64,000 nt of DNA from Rhizobium leguminosarum (GCF_004123835.1 NZ_MZMU01000018.1:124001-188000), one strand, 5' to 3'; numbered from the stretch's first letter, positions 17,540 to 27,176 are shown. Numbers and translations: made by a program. The notes: generated by a model from the letters alone, not told the origin.

Positions 17540-18610
17540 TCAGTCCTGGCGTGGTGGGAACCCCGGTGTTAGCAGTTTCGACGATCGCGGTGAGCCCCAT
17601 CGACGACCTTGGTCCCCCGCGGCGGCTCGATAGTATATTTCAGTCACCCGAAACCGACCATCGATGCGTTTGCACTGAACGATGACGTCGATCGCGATCT
17701 TCAGCATCTCGCGTATATCGTTTCGCTCCAGGTCCCTTCCGCCGTCGGATTCCTTCACCAACAGGGTCAACTGCTCGAATGCAAGTTCGGCAGAGTCGGC
17801 GTGCACCGTCGTAATCGAACCCGGATGGCCGGAGTTCACATTGCGAATGTAATAGAAGGCGGTCCCGTCGCGTAGCTCCTGCAGAAGGACGCGATCCGGC
17901 CGCATGCGCAGGCAGGATTCAAGCAGATCCTTCGCCCCGACTTTCGCCAGCCCTTGGCCGCCCTTGGAATAGAAGAGACGGACGTGGTTCGGCTGCGGGA
18001 TGACGAGCTCGGGCGTGTCTTCGATCGAGATGATGCGTTCGCTCGAAGGTATATGGCGGATCAAGGCCTTCGAAAGCGTCGTCTTGCCGGATCCTGTCGC
18101 CCCGGAGATGATGATGTTCTTGCGTGCGTAGACGGCCTCTCGAAGAAATGCCTGGTATGACCCGGTTCGAAGGAGGTCCAGGAGCCTACGGTCGATTGCA
18201 GAGACGTCCGCCTGTTCCCTTGCCACCTCGGCGAACAAGCCACCTTGATCAAGATCATTCAGGCTGAGCGACACTGAAGACGGCTTTCTGATCGTGATGC
18301 TGACGGTTCCCTTTGTCGTAGCGGGCGGGATAACGATCTGAATGCGCTCATCGCCTGGCAGCGTTGCCGAGAGGATGGGTCGGGTTTCGTCGATTGACTG
18401 GTTGGAATAGCTGGCAACGGCCCGCGCCAGACGCATCAGCTTGTCGAACGACAGCTCCGGCAGATCATGGGTTTGCCACCCGGCCGTGCCCTCGGTGACC
18501 ACCTGGGTCGGCCAGTTGACGATGATCTCATAGAGGGATTTGTCGCGCAGGAAGGGCGACAGCGGTACCAACAGCTCTCGCACGACACCTGAATCGGCTC
18601 CCTCTGTCAT
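17540..18610 (-). CDS. virB11: VirB11 type IV secretion ATPase
   Basis: 356 residues. Traffic-ATPase features: an N-terminal domain (SLYEIIVNWPTQVV), Walker A GATGSGKTT at residues 170-178, Asp box IISIEDTPEL, Walker B-like LRMRPDRVLLQELRDG and the His box GHPGSITTVHADSAE. The hexamer energises pilus assembly and substrate transfer at the inner membrane. It is the last gene of the operon, 6 bp after virB10. Confidence 0.95.
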   Translation of the reverse strand: MTEGADSGVVRELLVPLSPFLRDKSLYEIIVNWPTQVVTEGTAGWQTHDLPELSFDKLMRLARAVASYSNQSIDETRPILSATLPGDERIQIVIPPATTKGTVSITIRKPSSVSLSLNDLDQGGLFAEVAREQADVSAIDRRLLDLLRTGSYQAFLREAVYARKNIIISGATGSGKTTLSKALIRHIPSSERIISIEDTPELVIPQPNHVRLFYSKGGQGLAKVGAKDLLESCLRMRPDRVLLQELRDGTAFYYIRNVNSGHPGSITTVHADSAELAFEQLTLLVKESDGGRDLERNDIREMLKIAIDVIVQCKRIDGRFRVTEIYYRAAAGDQGRRWGSPRSSKLLTPGFPPRQD

Positions 18611-18616
18611 GGCGGG

Positions 18617-19792
18617 CTATTTCGTGACCAGGGTCGAGGCTGGAGCGAAGTCGCCAAGAACCGCCCGATCGTAGACGCGGTAGCGCGGTTCCGTCACGCG
18701 AAGGCGATAGACGCGCGAGAAATCGAGATCACGCGCAACGAAGATCGAGACCAGCTCCCCTTGATGCTTCAATAGCGTCGGCGGAATGTTGATCGACTGC
18801 TCGACGGCGATGGTCGCGGCCTGCTTGCCGGCGCTCGTCGTGTTGTCTGCCTCGACATCGCTGTCCTGCAGCTGGCTGTTGACGTAGGAGGTGGCGTCGC
18901 CGACGATCGACAACAGGATCGCGCTGCCGAAACGCTCCCACCAATGGGTATTGACGTAACCGTCGACTCCGGCACGCCCAAGCGCATCGGTTGCCGGCGA
19001 CGCCAAGGTGATGATCACCCCCTTGGGCGTCTTTGCCCGGTTCCAGAGCACAAACAGGCGCTTCTGGCCGCGGCGAAGGCCGCCGCGATATTCGCCGACC
19101 ACCTGCGTGCCCTTCTCCATCAGCACGACCCGGCCGTTGTCCGACAGGACGTCGCGGTTGATGACACAGCTCGTGAACCCGGGTTGGTCCGACGACAGTG
19201 CCGTCTCCAGGACGCATGGAATTGAGTTTCCCATGGCGACGATAAAGTCGCGGTTTCCAAGCGTTCCGGCGCGGGAGCCCTGCAACTGTGTCGGCGTCAA
19301 CATCCGGGTGAAGCGCTGATCCTCGTTTTCCGCCTGAGCACCGAGATTGCCCGGATTGTTTCCGAGCGGAACATAGTTCGAATTAACATCAGCGCTAGCG
19401 GCTTCGTCCTGACGACGGGTCGGCGGTGACTTCTCACCACCATAGGCCATAACTGGCGCCCGACGCGCTGCATCGAGAAGCTTGTCATCATCGCCCGGCG
19501 CCTGGTCGGTCACCGCGGGCGTTGGAAGCTGGACTTCCGACGGCGGGGCAACCGGTTGGACCGGCTCTTTCGCCGGCTCGAAATCTGATGTCTGACGGAT
19601 GACGACGCGTTCGGGCTGGACGCCATCTGCGGGCTTATCCTGGCCGCGCATCGACCAGAGCGCAAAGCCGACGAAGGCGACGATGGCGAGCGCCACCGCA
19701 CCGCGTTTCAGAATCGGATTGCTGTCGAGGCCCCGGCCCGTCGTCGTTTCGGCGCGCTCACCAGGAATGTGGGTGCTGTCTTCCTCGGCCAT
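18617..19792 (-). CDS. virB10: VirB10 channel protein
   Basis: 391 residues. A cytoplasmic N-terminus is followed by one transmembrane helix (GAVALAIVAFVGFALWSM) and a long Pro-rich periplasmic linker. The C-terminal beta-barrel/TrbI domain follows (residues about 175-390), with LQGSRAGTLGNRDFIVAMGN and RYRVYDRAVLGDF. It bridges inner and outer membranes in the core complex. It lies between virB9 (9 bp) and virB11 (6 bp). Confidence 0.95.
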   Translation of the reverse strand: MAEEDSTHIPGERAETTTGRGLDSNPILKRGAVALAIVAFVGFALWSMRGQDKPADGVQPERVVIRQTSDFEPAKEPVQPVAPPSEVQLPTPAVTDQAPGDDDKLLDAARRAPVMAYGGEKSPPTRRQDEAASADVNSNYVPLGNNPGNLGAQAENEDQRFTRMLTPTQLQGSRAGTLGNRDFIVAMGNSIPCVLETALSSDQPGFTSCVINRDVLSDNGRVVLMEKGTQVVGEYRGGLRRGQKRLFVLWNRAKTPKGVIITLASPATDALGRAGVDGYVNTHWWERFGSAILLSIVGDATSYVNSQLQDSDVEADNTTSAGKQAATIAVEQSINIPPTLLKHQGELVSIFVARDLDFSRVYRLRVTEPRYRVYDRAVLGDFAPASTLVTK

Positions 19793-19801
19793 GACGTCCT
19801 C

Positions 19802-20659
19802 CTATTGTCCTGTCGCAGCCTGCGTCTTCACGACGCGCTCGACAGAGGGTGAGGTCGTATTCGTATCGGGGTTAATGCCGATACGATCATAGGCCTCGTT
19901 GAAGACACAAAGGACGTCGCCTCCCCTGCGCAGGATGAACTTGCGGCTGATCGCGTGCACCAGCACCAGGTTGTTCTCGACGGACTTCGGCACCAGGCTC
20001 TCGCTGCCGTCGGAATTTTCCATGTAGATCGCCGGCATTTCCTGGTTGCCGGCAAAGGAAAAGGTCGTGACCTTGCCGTTGTCGTAGACAGCCTGCGGTT
20101 CAAGTGCCGCGGAGCCTTGAGCCGAATAGCGCCAGTTGCGTGGTCCATAGGCCTCGTGGAGAGCAAGAACCTTGTCAGCCTCGCCGGCTTGAGTTGCTTG
20201 CGCCCGGGCAGCGGTTTCCAGTTTCCGGCGTTCCGCCTCGTCGGCGGGATAGCGATACTTCACATAGAAGTAGGTGTTCTGCCCGGCCTCGACGCTGCCA
20301 TCGCGCACCGTCAGTTCCATCTGATAGCTGCGTGTCGAGCCATCCCGCCGCGTCGCCACCACCGAGATATTGGTCACCGGCTGGTTTTCGCGGGGTTTTA
20401 AAAACAGGATGTTGCCGGCGGGAGCCACTTCCCACGCAACGCTGTTGCCGAGTGCCACATGGGCGATCTCCTCGTCGGCCGCAAACTCTATCTGCACCGA
20501 AGACCGCAATGTGCCGACGATCTTGGTGATGTTATAGGGCTGGTAGTCGATGAAACGGACGCGGCTATCCTGCGATGCACCGCGCGGAATATCGAGCGCC
20601 AGCGCCGTGGTGGAGAGGCTGGCGACCATGGTCAGGGCGATCAGGAAACTCTGCTTCAA
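19802..20659 (-). CDS. virB9: VirB9 core-complex protein
   Basis: 285 residues with a signal peptide (MKQSFLIALTMVASLSTTAL, cleavage after ALA). The N-terminal CagX/VirB9 domain shows the RFIDYQPYNITKIVG and VAWEVAPAGNILFLKP blocks, and the C-terminal domain (FSFAGNQEMPAIYMEN, then RRGGDVLCVFNEAYD) binds VirB7/VirB10. It starts with TTG, overlapping the virB8 stop by 4 bases. Confidence 0.95.
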   Translation of the reverse strand: MKQSFLIALTMVASLSTTALALDIPRGASQDSRVRFIDYQPYNITKIVGTLRSSVQIEFAADEEIAHVALGNSVAWEVAPAGNILFLKPRENQPVTNISVVATRRDGSTRSYQMELTVRDGSVEAGQNTYFYVKYRYPADEAERRKLETAARAQATQAGEADKVLALHEAYGPRNWRYSAQGSAALEPQAVYDNGKVTTFSFAGNQEMPAIYMENSDGSESLVPKSVENNLVLVHAISRKFILRRGGDVLCVFNEAYDRIGINPDTNTTSPSVERVVKTQAATGQ

Positions 20660-21327
20660 TTGATCGCCTCCGGATCGGCGCGATAGTCGCTGACGGCAAA
20701 ACCAAGCGGATTGGTCAACCGGTCGGTCGAGGACATCGGTGCGTTGACATAGGAGAAGGTGAGCGTCGCCACCCAGTGGGTGGTCCGGACGTCGTCGCCA
20801 CGCGTGACCGTCCTGGTATAGCGCACCGAAACGACATTGGCGTTGATCAGCGAGATCGAGACGATGTTGACGCGTGCCGTCGCGCCGCGGCCATAGATAT
20901 TCTGGGGAGAGTCCGGATTCCCGCCTCGGTAGATCGCCGCAAAACGCGTCCGTTCCGGCTGGGTCGAGAGCAGGGCGACGGTGCGAAAATTCTCCTCGGC
21001 CTCGCTCCAGACATAGGCTTCCCGCGCACGCACATACTTGGCGGCGAAATACTTGGTCACCGCCTCGTCGTAGCTGCCGGCGGTCGACGTCAGCGCCGAG
21101 ACGACGTCGACGATGCCGGTCGAATTGTCGACCCGAACGACAAAAGGCTCGACCGTCTTCAAAGGCGTGAGCCCGGCAACGGCGACGATCGAGGCGGCGG
21201 CGAGCACGCTCGCGGCAATCGCGATGGACCAGGCGATGCGCGCCGACCGCTCCACCTGGACCAGCCGGTCCTGATCGAAGCGGCGCGCCTTTTCGAAATA
21301 GCTCTTCAGATTGTCCGTGCTCACCAT
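20656..21327 (-). CDS. virB8: VirB8 inner-membrane assembly factor
   Basis: 223 residues. A short cytoplasmic N-terminus (MVSTDNLKSYFEKARRFDQD) and one transmembrane helix (SIAIAASVLAAASIVAVAGL) precede the periplasmic VirB8 domain (TPLKTVEPFVVRVDNSTGIV; YFAAKYVRAREAY; SYVNAPMSSTDRLTNPLGF). ATG 21327 was chosen over the upstream in-frame start because it falls directly after the virB7 stop and gives the usual N-terminus. Confidence 0.95.
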   Translation of the reverse strand: MVSTDNLKSYFEKARRFDQDRLVQVERSARIAWSIAIAASVLAAASIVAVAGLTPLKTVEPFVVRVDNSTGIVDVVSALTSTAGSYDEAVTKYFAAKYVRAREAYVWSEAEENFRTVALLSTQPERTRFAAIYRGGNPDSPQNIYGRGATARVNIVSISLINANVVSVRYTRTVTRGDDVRTTHWVATLTFSYVNAPMSSTDRLTNPLGFAVSDYRADPEAIN

Positions 21328-21328
21328 C

Positions 21329-21613
21329 TCACCCCTCCTCGCATGGCCGATAGGAGCCGACGGCATCGAAATGCGCGAAGGCGGCTGGCTCCCCCTTCAG
21401 CGGCTCTTTTTCATAGGACGACGCGTGGCCAGTCGCCGGCGGGGGAAGAGCGTCGGAGTCGTCCTGCTTGATGGGCTTGGTTTCCTCCCATTGCCACATG
21501 GAGCGGTTGAGCGGCCGGCGCGAATAACCGTCGCATTTGGGCAAGGGGTGGGAGATCGAAGCGCAGCCGGTGAGCTCTATGGCAATGAAAAGCGAGAAGA
21601 TGATGCGGATCAT
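21329..21613 (-). CDS. virB7: VirB7-like lipoprotein
   Basis: 94 residues from ATG 21613. A lipoprotein signal peptide ends in ELTGCAS (lipobox), followed by the short VirB7-like motif CDGYSRRPLNRSMWQWE. The tail is longer than in Agrobacterium VirB7 and Pro/Glu-rich. VirB7 anchors VirB9 at the outer membrane. Position between virB6 and virB8 supports the call. The real start is 53 codons inside a longer open frame. Confidence 0.85.
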   Translation of the reverse strand: MIRIIFSLFIAIELTGCASISHPLPKCDGYSRRPLNRSMWQWEETKPIKQDDSDALPPPATGHASSYEKEPLKGEPAAFAHFDAVGSYRPCEEG

Positions 21614-21665
21614 TTGAACGCAAACCTCTGAAACGTTTGTCGTGGAGAAGTCGTCTTCCGGCCCC

Positions 21666-22586
21666 TCAAGATCTGAGGCGGCGGCCGACGAACCGGGCGC
21701 CTCGCCCAGCCGCTCTGGTGCCATGCGAGGCGGCCCGGGCAAGCGTACTTTCATGGGCGTCTCGGCTGGCACCGTAGCCGTAGGTCAGCGACGCCCCGCC
21801 CGCCGCGAGCGCGGAGGCAATGCCAGGCAGCTGGTAGAAGACGTAAAGGGCAGCAAGGCAGATGGCGCAAAGGGCGACCGGACGCATCATGACGTCGGTA
21901 TAGCTTTCTATTGCCGTGAAGGTCGTGTCGATGCAGCTGATCAGCAGTGAACCGATCGCGACAACCAGGACCTGCAGAATGACGAAATTGGCGAGCTGAC
22001 CGATCCAGGATTCGGTAAAACGACGGGTGGACTGGAACATCGCAAGCGCGACGAAGATCGGGCCGATCGCCAGCACGATGGCGAGCGCCAGCCGGGCATA
22101 GAGCGAGACGATGTAGCCGATCGCCGCTACGGTGAAGCTCGCGCCGATCGCCATCATCCCGCCAATGCCGGTGACGATGTCGGCGGGCCAGGTGGCACGC
22201 GCCCAGATCTCCTGAGCGCATTTCTGGCCCTTGTCGAGCAGGCTGTCGAAGGTAGAGGCACTCGGTGCCGTCCCCGAGTTCAGCGCCTGCGAGATCTCGC
22301 GGGGCAGCGTTTCGAAGAAAATATTGGTGACATAGGTCTGATATTCGCTGGCGTTGCGCACCAGCATGACGATGATGGCAAGCTTCATTGCCCGAAACGC
22401 GAATTCGAGAATGGGCTCCTGGACCGAGCCCCGCAGGACAAGATAGCCATAGAGCACGACATAGAGCGTCAGCGCCGCGGTCAGCGGGCCGCTAATCCAG
22501 CTGGCGATGTTCGAGGTACCCGACGAGATGAAATTCTCGAGCGGCGACTTGAACTGGCCGTCGACGAAGCTGAAGACCTGGTACAT
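21666..22586 (-). CDS. virB6: VirB6 polytopic inner-membrane protein
   Basis: 306 residues with five or six hydrophobic helices (ALTLYVVLYGYLVLRG; MKLAIIVMLV; IVSLYARLALAIVLAIGPIF; FVILQVLVVAIGSLLISCI; ALCAICLAALYVFYQLP) and the family's LALAIGPIF-type segment. The C-terminus is basic and cytoplasmic. It forms part of the DNA translocation path. Three bases separate it from the eexN-like stop. Confidence 0.93.
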   Translation of the reverse strand: MYQVFSFVDGQFKSPLENFISSGTSNIASWISGPLTAALTLYVVLYGYLVLRGSVQEPILEFAFRAMKLAIIVMLVRNASEYQTYVTNIFFETLPREISQALNSGTAPSASTFDSLLDKGQKCAQEIWARATWPADIVTGIGGMMAIGASFTVAAIGYIVSLYARLALAIVLAIGPIFVALAMFQSTRRFTESWIGQLANFVILQVLVVAIGSLLISCIDTTFTAIESYTDVMMRPVALCAICLAALYVFYQLPGIASALAAGGASLTYGYGASRDAHESTLARAASHGTRAAGRGARFVGRRLRS

Positions 22587-22589
22587 GGC

Positions 22590-22823
22590 TCAGCCTCCGA
22601 GCGATGTCTTCATGCGTTCAAGCCGCAGCTTCCAGTCCGCCGCCTCCGCGTTTTGGCAATTCGGCGTCTGACGCAAGGCGCCGGGATTGTTGCGGCATTC
22701 GCTTATAATCTTCGCCAGCAGTACCTCATCAGCCACGAGTTCGTCGACGGTATGGATCTTGTCTCCCTGACCGAAGCAGCCGGAAAGGGTCAGCGTGACG
22801 ATGCCAAGCAGGAGATGTTTCAT
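22590..22823 (-). CDS. EexN-like entry-exclusion lipoprotein
   Basis: 77 residues from ATG 22823, which overlaps the virB5 stop by 4 bases. Signal peptide with lipobox LTLSGC, then the EexN pattern TVDELVADEVLLAKIISEC followed by NNPGALRQTPNCQNAEAADW with paired Cys. In IncN-type plasmids EexN in the recipient envelope blocks redundant conjugation; presence between virB5 and virB6 is its usual place. Function here is by homology only. Confidence 0.82.
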   Translation of the reverse strand: MKHLLLGIVTLTLSGCFGQGDKIHTVDELVADEVLLAKIISECRNNPGALRQTPNCQNAEAADWKLRLERMKTSLGG

Positions 22824-23515
22824 TTGAGCGCCTCTCCCATGGCATCCAGGCGCTTGCGCCAATCCTCGGCCTTGCGCTGGTCGTCGACCTGAACCTGTGC
22901 CTGCTGGACCATCTGCAAGGCCTGCATGCGCAGCACGTCTGTTTGCAGGAAGGCGGTTTCGGCCTGCAGGCGTGCCTGAAGATCGGCGATATCCTTGGCA
23001 TCCGCAGCACTGGAGATCTGTTGGCGCAGCTGATCGATGCCGTCGATGCGCTTGGTGGCGGCATCATAGATCTGCTGGCCGAGGCTCATCTGGCCGGCAT
23101 TCTGGTTTTGGGCGCGCGCCAATTCCTGCGCATAGAAATCATTGGCATCGGTGCGATAGGTGGAATTATTCTCGAGGAATTTCGAGGCGGAGGTGCCGAA
23201 GGCCCCGGTGCCCGACCCTTTGAGCAGCCCTTCGATGGCATTGAAGTCCTGCGGCAACGCCTTGCGGATCGAAGGATCGTTCAGCACACCGGCGACATCG
23301 GCCATGTTGGTGATCTTGTTCAGCGACGCATAAAGCTGGCGCGCCTGCTGGAGCTGTTGATTGAGTGCGTCGAGCTGGGATTTCAGCTGAGTGATGCTCT
23401 CGATCTGCTTGGCGATCGCCGTCTCATCGATGACCGGAATGCCCTGCGCGAATGCTGATACAGGCAACAGCGCAGCCATCATCGCCAGAGCAAACTCGAT
23501 TCTGATCCTTTCCAT
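22820..23515 (-). CDS. virB5: VirB5 minor pilin
   Basis: 231 residues with signal peptide (MERIRIEFALAMMAALLPVSAFA) and long amphipathic helices (IAKQIESITQLKSQLDALNQ; ARLQAETAFLQTDVLRM), the all-helical VirB5 fold placed at the pilus tip. ATG 23515 shares one base with the virB4 stop. Confidence 0.93.
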   Translation of the reverse strand: MERIRIEFALAMMAALLPVSAFAQGIPVIDETAIAKQIESITQLKSQLDALNQQLQQARQLYASLNKITNMADVAGVLNDPSIRKALPQDFNAIEGLLKGSGTGAFGTSASKFLENNSTYRTDANDFYAQELARAQNQNAGQMSLGQQIYDAATKRIDGIDQLRQQISSAADAKDIADLQARLQAETAFLQTDVLRMQALQMVQQAQVQVDDQRKAEDWRKRLDAMGEALK

Positions 23516-25881
23516 CAATCCGTCCTCCTTCTTTGCTGAAACACGGGTAGCCAGTCTTCGAGCCGGTCGCCGACGTCGGCCCGGATCGTCTCGGCGAGTT
23601 CGACGTTGACGGTGCGGCCGGACAGGATGTCGAGCTCGTCGTCGAAGCCCCTAAGGTTCAATTCCGCGACGACGCTGTTGTGGCCCTGCTTGACGATGAA
23701 GCGCCGGCTTTCGACCGAAAGCTCGCGGGAGAGAAGTTCGAATTCGCGCTCCGTCAATTTGAACCCACCGACGTAATCGGCGTGATCGCCGCGCGGATTG
23801 GGAAGGAAGATCTGCGTCGGGCACTGCTCGATGATCGTATGGGCGATCGGCGAGACGATCGCGTCGCGCGGGCTTTGGGTCGCAAACAACATCAGGCCGT
23901 TCTGTTTGCGGATCGTCTTCAGCTTGTTCTGCGCGAGGTCGCGAAAGCCTTCGTCCTGCAGGGCCTTCCAGAACTCGTCGATGACGATGATGATGCGCCG
24001 CCCGTCGATCAGCTGCTCGATGCGAAAGAACAGGTAGGCCATCAACGGGGTGCGGATTTCCTCATTGTCGAGGAAATCGGTCATGTCGTAGCCGATGAAC
24101 TTGGCGCCAATGCCGATGTCGTCGGTCTCGTTGTCGAACACCCAGCCGAGCGGCCCTCCCCTTTCCCACCGCCTGAGCCGCACAGCGATGCCTTCGGGGT
24201 CGGTGTTGTTGAGGAAGGTGCGCAAGGCGCCGATCGAGCGTCTCTCGACCGGCAGGTCCGCCAGCCCGTCGATCGCCGAGGCGATGTCGCGCAGCTCCAG
24301 GACCGTCAGTTCACGCTTCGCCGACCCGACCAGCTGGCCGACCCAGCGGGCGAGGAACACCTTGTTCTCAGGCGTCAGTTCAAACGCCTTCAACGGCGCG
24401 CAGCCGGTGGCGACACCATTTCGAAGCGGCAGGTAAGTGCCGCCCGCCGCCCGCACGAAGAGGTCGGCTCCCCGATCCTTGTCGAAGAAGACCATGTGCG
24501 GATCATGTTTTTCGAGCTGGGAAAGCATGAAGTTCAAAAGCACCGTCTTGCCAGTGCCGGACGGGCCGCAGACGAAGGTGTTGCCGAGATCGCTATGGTG
24601 GAAATTGAAATAGAAGGGTGAGCCGGAGGCGGTCTTCAGCATGGCGACGGCCGGTCCCCATTCATTGCCGTCTTTCTTGCCGGTGGGATAGGAATGAAAA
24701 GGGGCGAGCGCCGCGAAATTCCGCGACGTGATGGCGCCCGATCTTGCCCGATAGCGGAAATTGCCCGGCCCCTGCCCCCACCAGGCCGCCTCAAGGCCAA
24801 GATCCTCGCGGGCGACGACGGCGCCGCCATTGGTGAGATAGGCGCGTGCTTTGGCCATATTGTCGGTGAGTTCCTTCACCGAAGGCGCGAAGACCGACAG
24901 CGCCAGTTGATGCTCTCCAAGCACGAAGCGGTTCGATTCCAGATCGTCCATGGCATCGGCGAGCTCTTCGATCTGCGACGCCGCCTTGTCGCCGGCGCTG
25001 ACCATCTGGTTCTGCTTGCGCCCCATGATCGTGCGTGCATCGACTTTCGAGACGAAGGCGAAAGATTGCGTTAGGATGAGCTCGAACGGCGCCGTCAGGA
25101 TGCCGTCGAGCATGCCGCTGCGGGTGGTCGCCGGATATTCCTTGAACCCGAATATGCCGGCGTAACGGCTTGCGGCCTCATGACGGATCTCGACGGTCTC
25201 GCGCCCGAAGATCACCCGATCCGAATAGATCGCCGAGGATATACGGCCTTCCGTCAGCGGAATGCGCTCCCGCCGGCCGCCGACGATCTGATGCAGAACC
25301 TCGCTCGGCTCGGAAAAGACGATATTGTCCTGTTCGTAGAGGGAAAGCACACGAGGCTCGAAGGGTTTCAGCCCGGCCGTCACGTCGGAGACCTTGTCCC
25401 TCAGATGCTTGAGGGCATCCTCGTCAAGCTCGACACGGTCGCGGCGCGCCTTGCGCAGGCGCGCAAGAAGGTTGGCGGCTTTCTCTGCGGGATCCAGGGC
25501 AGGATGCCAGACAAGCGAGAGGTAAAGATCGTTGCGAAACAGATCCGCTCCGATCATGCGGTCGCGATATCGAGCGTTCAGACCTTGCGAGAATGGGTTG
25601 GCGAAGGCTCCGTCCGGGTAGGCATTGTCGCGGCAGCGGATGACATGAGTCCAGAGCGCCAGATGGTCGTCGGCGATGTTGCGGTAAAGCGTATTGAGAT
25701 CGCGATGCAGACTGTTGAGGTCCAGGACATCGGCGGTTTCGAAGGATATGCCTTCAAGCGCGACCATCACCATCAACGCCCTGGATTCGAGCGCGATCGT
25801 CGTCTCGTCGACGTGACGGACGTACGGAATGAAGGTTTCGGGCCCGAGTTCGCGCGAGCGAAGCGTTGCGATGCTAGGCAA
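23515..25881 (-). CDS. virB4: VirB4 type IV secretion ATPase
   Basis: 788 residues. The N-terminal CagE/TrbE/VirB domain is followed by a RecA-like ATPase with Walker A CGPSGTGKTVLLNF near residue 440 and Walker B RRIIIVIDEFWKAL near 625, plus the ATQSPRDA motif. It powers pilin extraction and transfer. The start is TTG (LPSIATLRS), 8 bases inside virB3, with AAGGAT 8 bp upstream as ribosome-binding site. Confidence 0.96.
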   Translation of the reverse strand: MPSIATLRSRELGPETFIPYVRHVDETTIALESRALMVMVALEGISFETADVLDLNSLHRDLNTLYRNIADDHLALWTHVIRCRDNAYPDGAFANPFSQGLNARYRDRMIGADLFRNDLYLSLVWHPALDPAEKAANLLARLRKARRDRVELDEDALKHLRDKVSDVTAGLKPFEPRVLSLYEQDNIVFSEPSEVLHQIVGGRRERIPLTEGRISSAIYSDRVIFGRETVEIRHEAASRYAGIFGFKEYPATTRSGMLDGILTAPFELILTQSFAFVSKVDARTIMGRKQNQMVSAGDKAASQIEELADAMDDLESNRFVLGEHQLALSVFAPSVKELTDNMAKARAYLTNGGAVVAREDLGLEAAWWGQGPGNFRYRARSGAITSRNFAALAPFHSYPTGKKDGNEWGPAVAMLKTASGSPFYFNFHHSDLGNTFVCGPSGTGKTVLLNFMLSQLEKHDPHMVFFDKDRGADLFVRAAGGTYLPLRNGVATGCAPLKAFELTPENKVFLARWVGQLVGSAKRELTVLELRDIASAIDGLADLPVERRSIGALRTFLNNTDPEGIAVRLRRWERGGPLGWVFDNETDDIGIGAKFIGYDMTDFLDNEEIRTPLMAYLFFRIEQLIDGRRIIIVIDEFWKALQDEGFRDLAQNKLKTIRKQNGLMLFATQSPRDAIVSPIAHTIIEQCPTQIFLPNPRGDHADYVGGFKLTEREFELLSRELSVESRRFIVKQGHNSVVAELNLRGFDDELDILSGRTVNVELAETIRADVGDRLEDWLPVFQQRRRTD

Positions 25882-26209
25882 GGCTCAAATCCTTTTCGTC
25901 ATAGCGCCGGATGAGCCTCAGGGGCGACAAGCTGGCACCGCCCCAATAGGCGGCGTTGCGCGACCGGCCGCGGGTCTCGATCCAGGAGATCAAGATCCGG
26001 AACATGTTGTGGTCGTGCTTGACGAGCGTGCGGAATATGAAATGGAAGACGACGCCGACAAGTGCGTAGGCGATCGATCCCGCGGTGATATAGAGGATGG
26101 TCGTCAGCATGACGTTGACGCCCATCGCCTCCATCGTTACGCCGGCGATCATCGCCGGGCGCGTGCAGGCAAGAAACAGGATATCCTCCTCGATCGCAGC
26201 GGTCGGCAT
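25874..26209 (-). CDS. virB3: VirB3 inner-membrane protein
   Basis: 111 residues from ATG 26209. Two hydrophobic segments (GVNVMLTTILYITAGSIAYA and LVGVVFHFIFRTL) after the conserved LFLACTRPAMIAGVTMEA block of VirB3. The downstream tail (RNAAYWGGASLSPL) is typical. It starts 5 bp after virB2 and overlaps virB4. A much longer frame open through here (to 26746) is not the gene. Confidence 0.93.
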   Translation of the reverse strand: MPTAAIEEDILFLACTRPAMIAGVTMEAMGVNVMLTTILYITAGSIAYALVGVVFHFIFRTLVKHDHNMFRILISWIETRGRSRNAAYWGGASLSPLRLIRRYDEKDLSLA

Positions 26210-26214
26210 GATGA

Positions 26215-26514
26215 TCAGCTTCCGACGATCGTATTGACGAGTTCCGTCGCACCGAAAATTCCGCCTATGCCGATAATCCAGAAACCGGCGCGGCGCAGAT
26301 CCATGTAGCCGAACATCCAGGCGATGCAGATGATGATGACGGCGATGACCGCAAGCAGCCGGGCGATATTGCCGGTCAGCATGTCGACGATGTTCTGCAG
26401 GACGGTTTCGACGCCGGCCGCTTGCGCGAAGGCCGGCTCCGCCAGGCAGGCGCTGATGACGGCGGCCATCAGAAGTGAGGCTGCGACAGGGCGAAAGTCT
26501 GCTCTTGAGATCAT
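26215..26514 (-). CDS. virB2: VirB2 major pilin precursor
   Basis: 99 residues from ATG 26514. A long signal peptide (to AFA-QA near residue 30) is followed by two hydrophobic helices (LLAVIAVIIICIAWMFGYMD and GFWIIGIGGIFGATELV) separated by DLRRA, the standard VirB2 layout. Its ATG overlaps the virB1 stop by 4 bases. Confidence 0.93.
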   Translation of the reverse strand: MISRADFRPVAASLLMAAVISACLAEPAFAQAAGVETVLQNIVDMLTGNIARLLAVIAVIIICIAWMFGYMDLRRAGFWIIGIGGIFGATELVNTIVGS

Positions 26515-27173
26515 TTTCTTTGCTCCGATCGTTCGTCTTGAAACACGAGAACCTGGGATGACCGCCGGACGTTGAAGACGTCCCACGATGCAGCTCCGCC
26601 GGATTGGGAAAGGAATTGCGCAGCCGGCGATGTCTCCCGGCTGGCTGACGGCTCCGCGACCGGGGCTTCTTCACGCGGCTCGGCGATAGTGAGAGACGCC
26701 AGGTCGGAAGGCAGGCGGACCATTTCCTGGCGGACCTGCTCGTCATATTTGATCATTTCGCCAACAGACGGATCATCACGCCCGTAGTAGGACTGAAGCA
26801 TGACCTTTTCGGCCTGCTTCGCGTCGGCGCCGGCGCTCAGGGCAAGGCGATAATAGCCGTCGAGCAGGGTGGCCGTCGCCTTGAGGTTCCGGCAGGGATC
26901 GAATGCATCCGAAATCGAAAGCTTCAGCCTGCGCAACTCGTCCAGGCCGATGCCGCCAAGACCGATCTGGACGTCCTGCCGATCGGCGACGAGGGAGGTC
27001 GCGAGTTCAATTGCCTCGGCCTTTGATGAGGGTTGGCTCTCAAGCGGCGGGCCGCTGTTGACACGAATGGCGAAGGGCTTGAAACTACTCTCGAGACTGA
27101 TGACGGCGGCGAGCGTCCTGACGTCCACCATTGGTGCGCAATTCTGGGCGAGATCCACGAAAACGGCGGCCAT
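26511..27173 (-). CDS. virB1: VirB1 lytic transglycosylase
   Basis: 220 residues. SLT fold with catalytic Glu in VISLESSFKPFAIRVN (Glu28), then GLGGIGLDELRRL and LKATATLLDGYYRLALSAGA. It opens peptidoglycan for channel assembly. No signal peptide is seen at this start, which is common in annotated VirB1 of rhizobial plasmids. The C-terminal 60 residues are Pro/Ser-rich. Confidence 0.9.
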   Translation of the reverse strand: MAAVFVDLAQNCAPMVDVRTLAAVISLESSFKPFAIRVNSGPPLESQPSSKAEAIELATSLVADRQDVQIGLGGIGLDELRRLKLSISDAFDPCRNLKATATLLDGYYRLALSAGADAKQAEKVMLQSYYGRDDPSVGEMIKYDEQVRQEMVRLPSDLASLTIAEPREEAPVAEPSASRETSPAAQFLSQSGGAASWDVFNVRRSSQVLVFQDERSEQRK

Positions 27174-27176
27174 CGA

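Noticed and set aside
25874..26746. 290-codon minus-strand frame over virB1-virB3
   Set aside because: Only its last 111 codons (from 26209) are the virB3 gene; the rest runs out of frame through virB1 and virB2.
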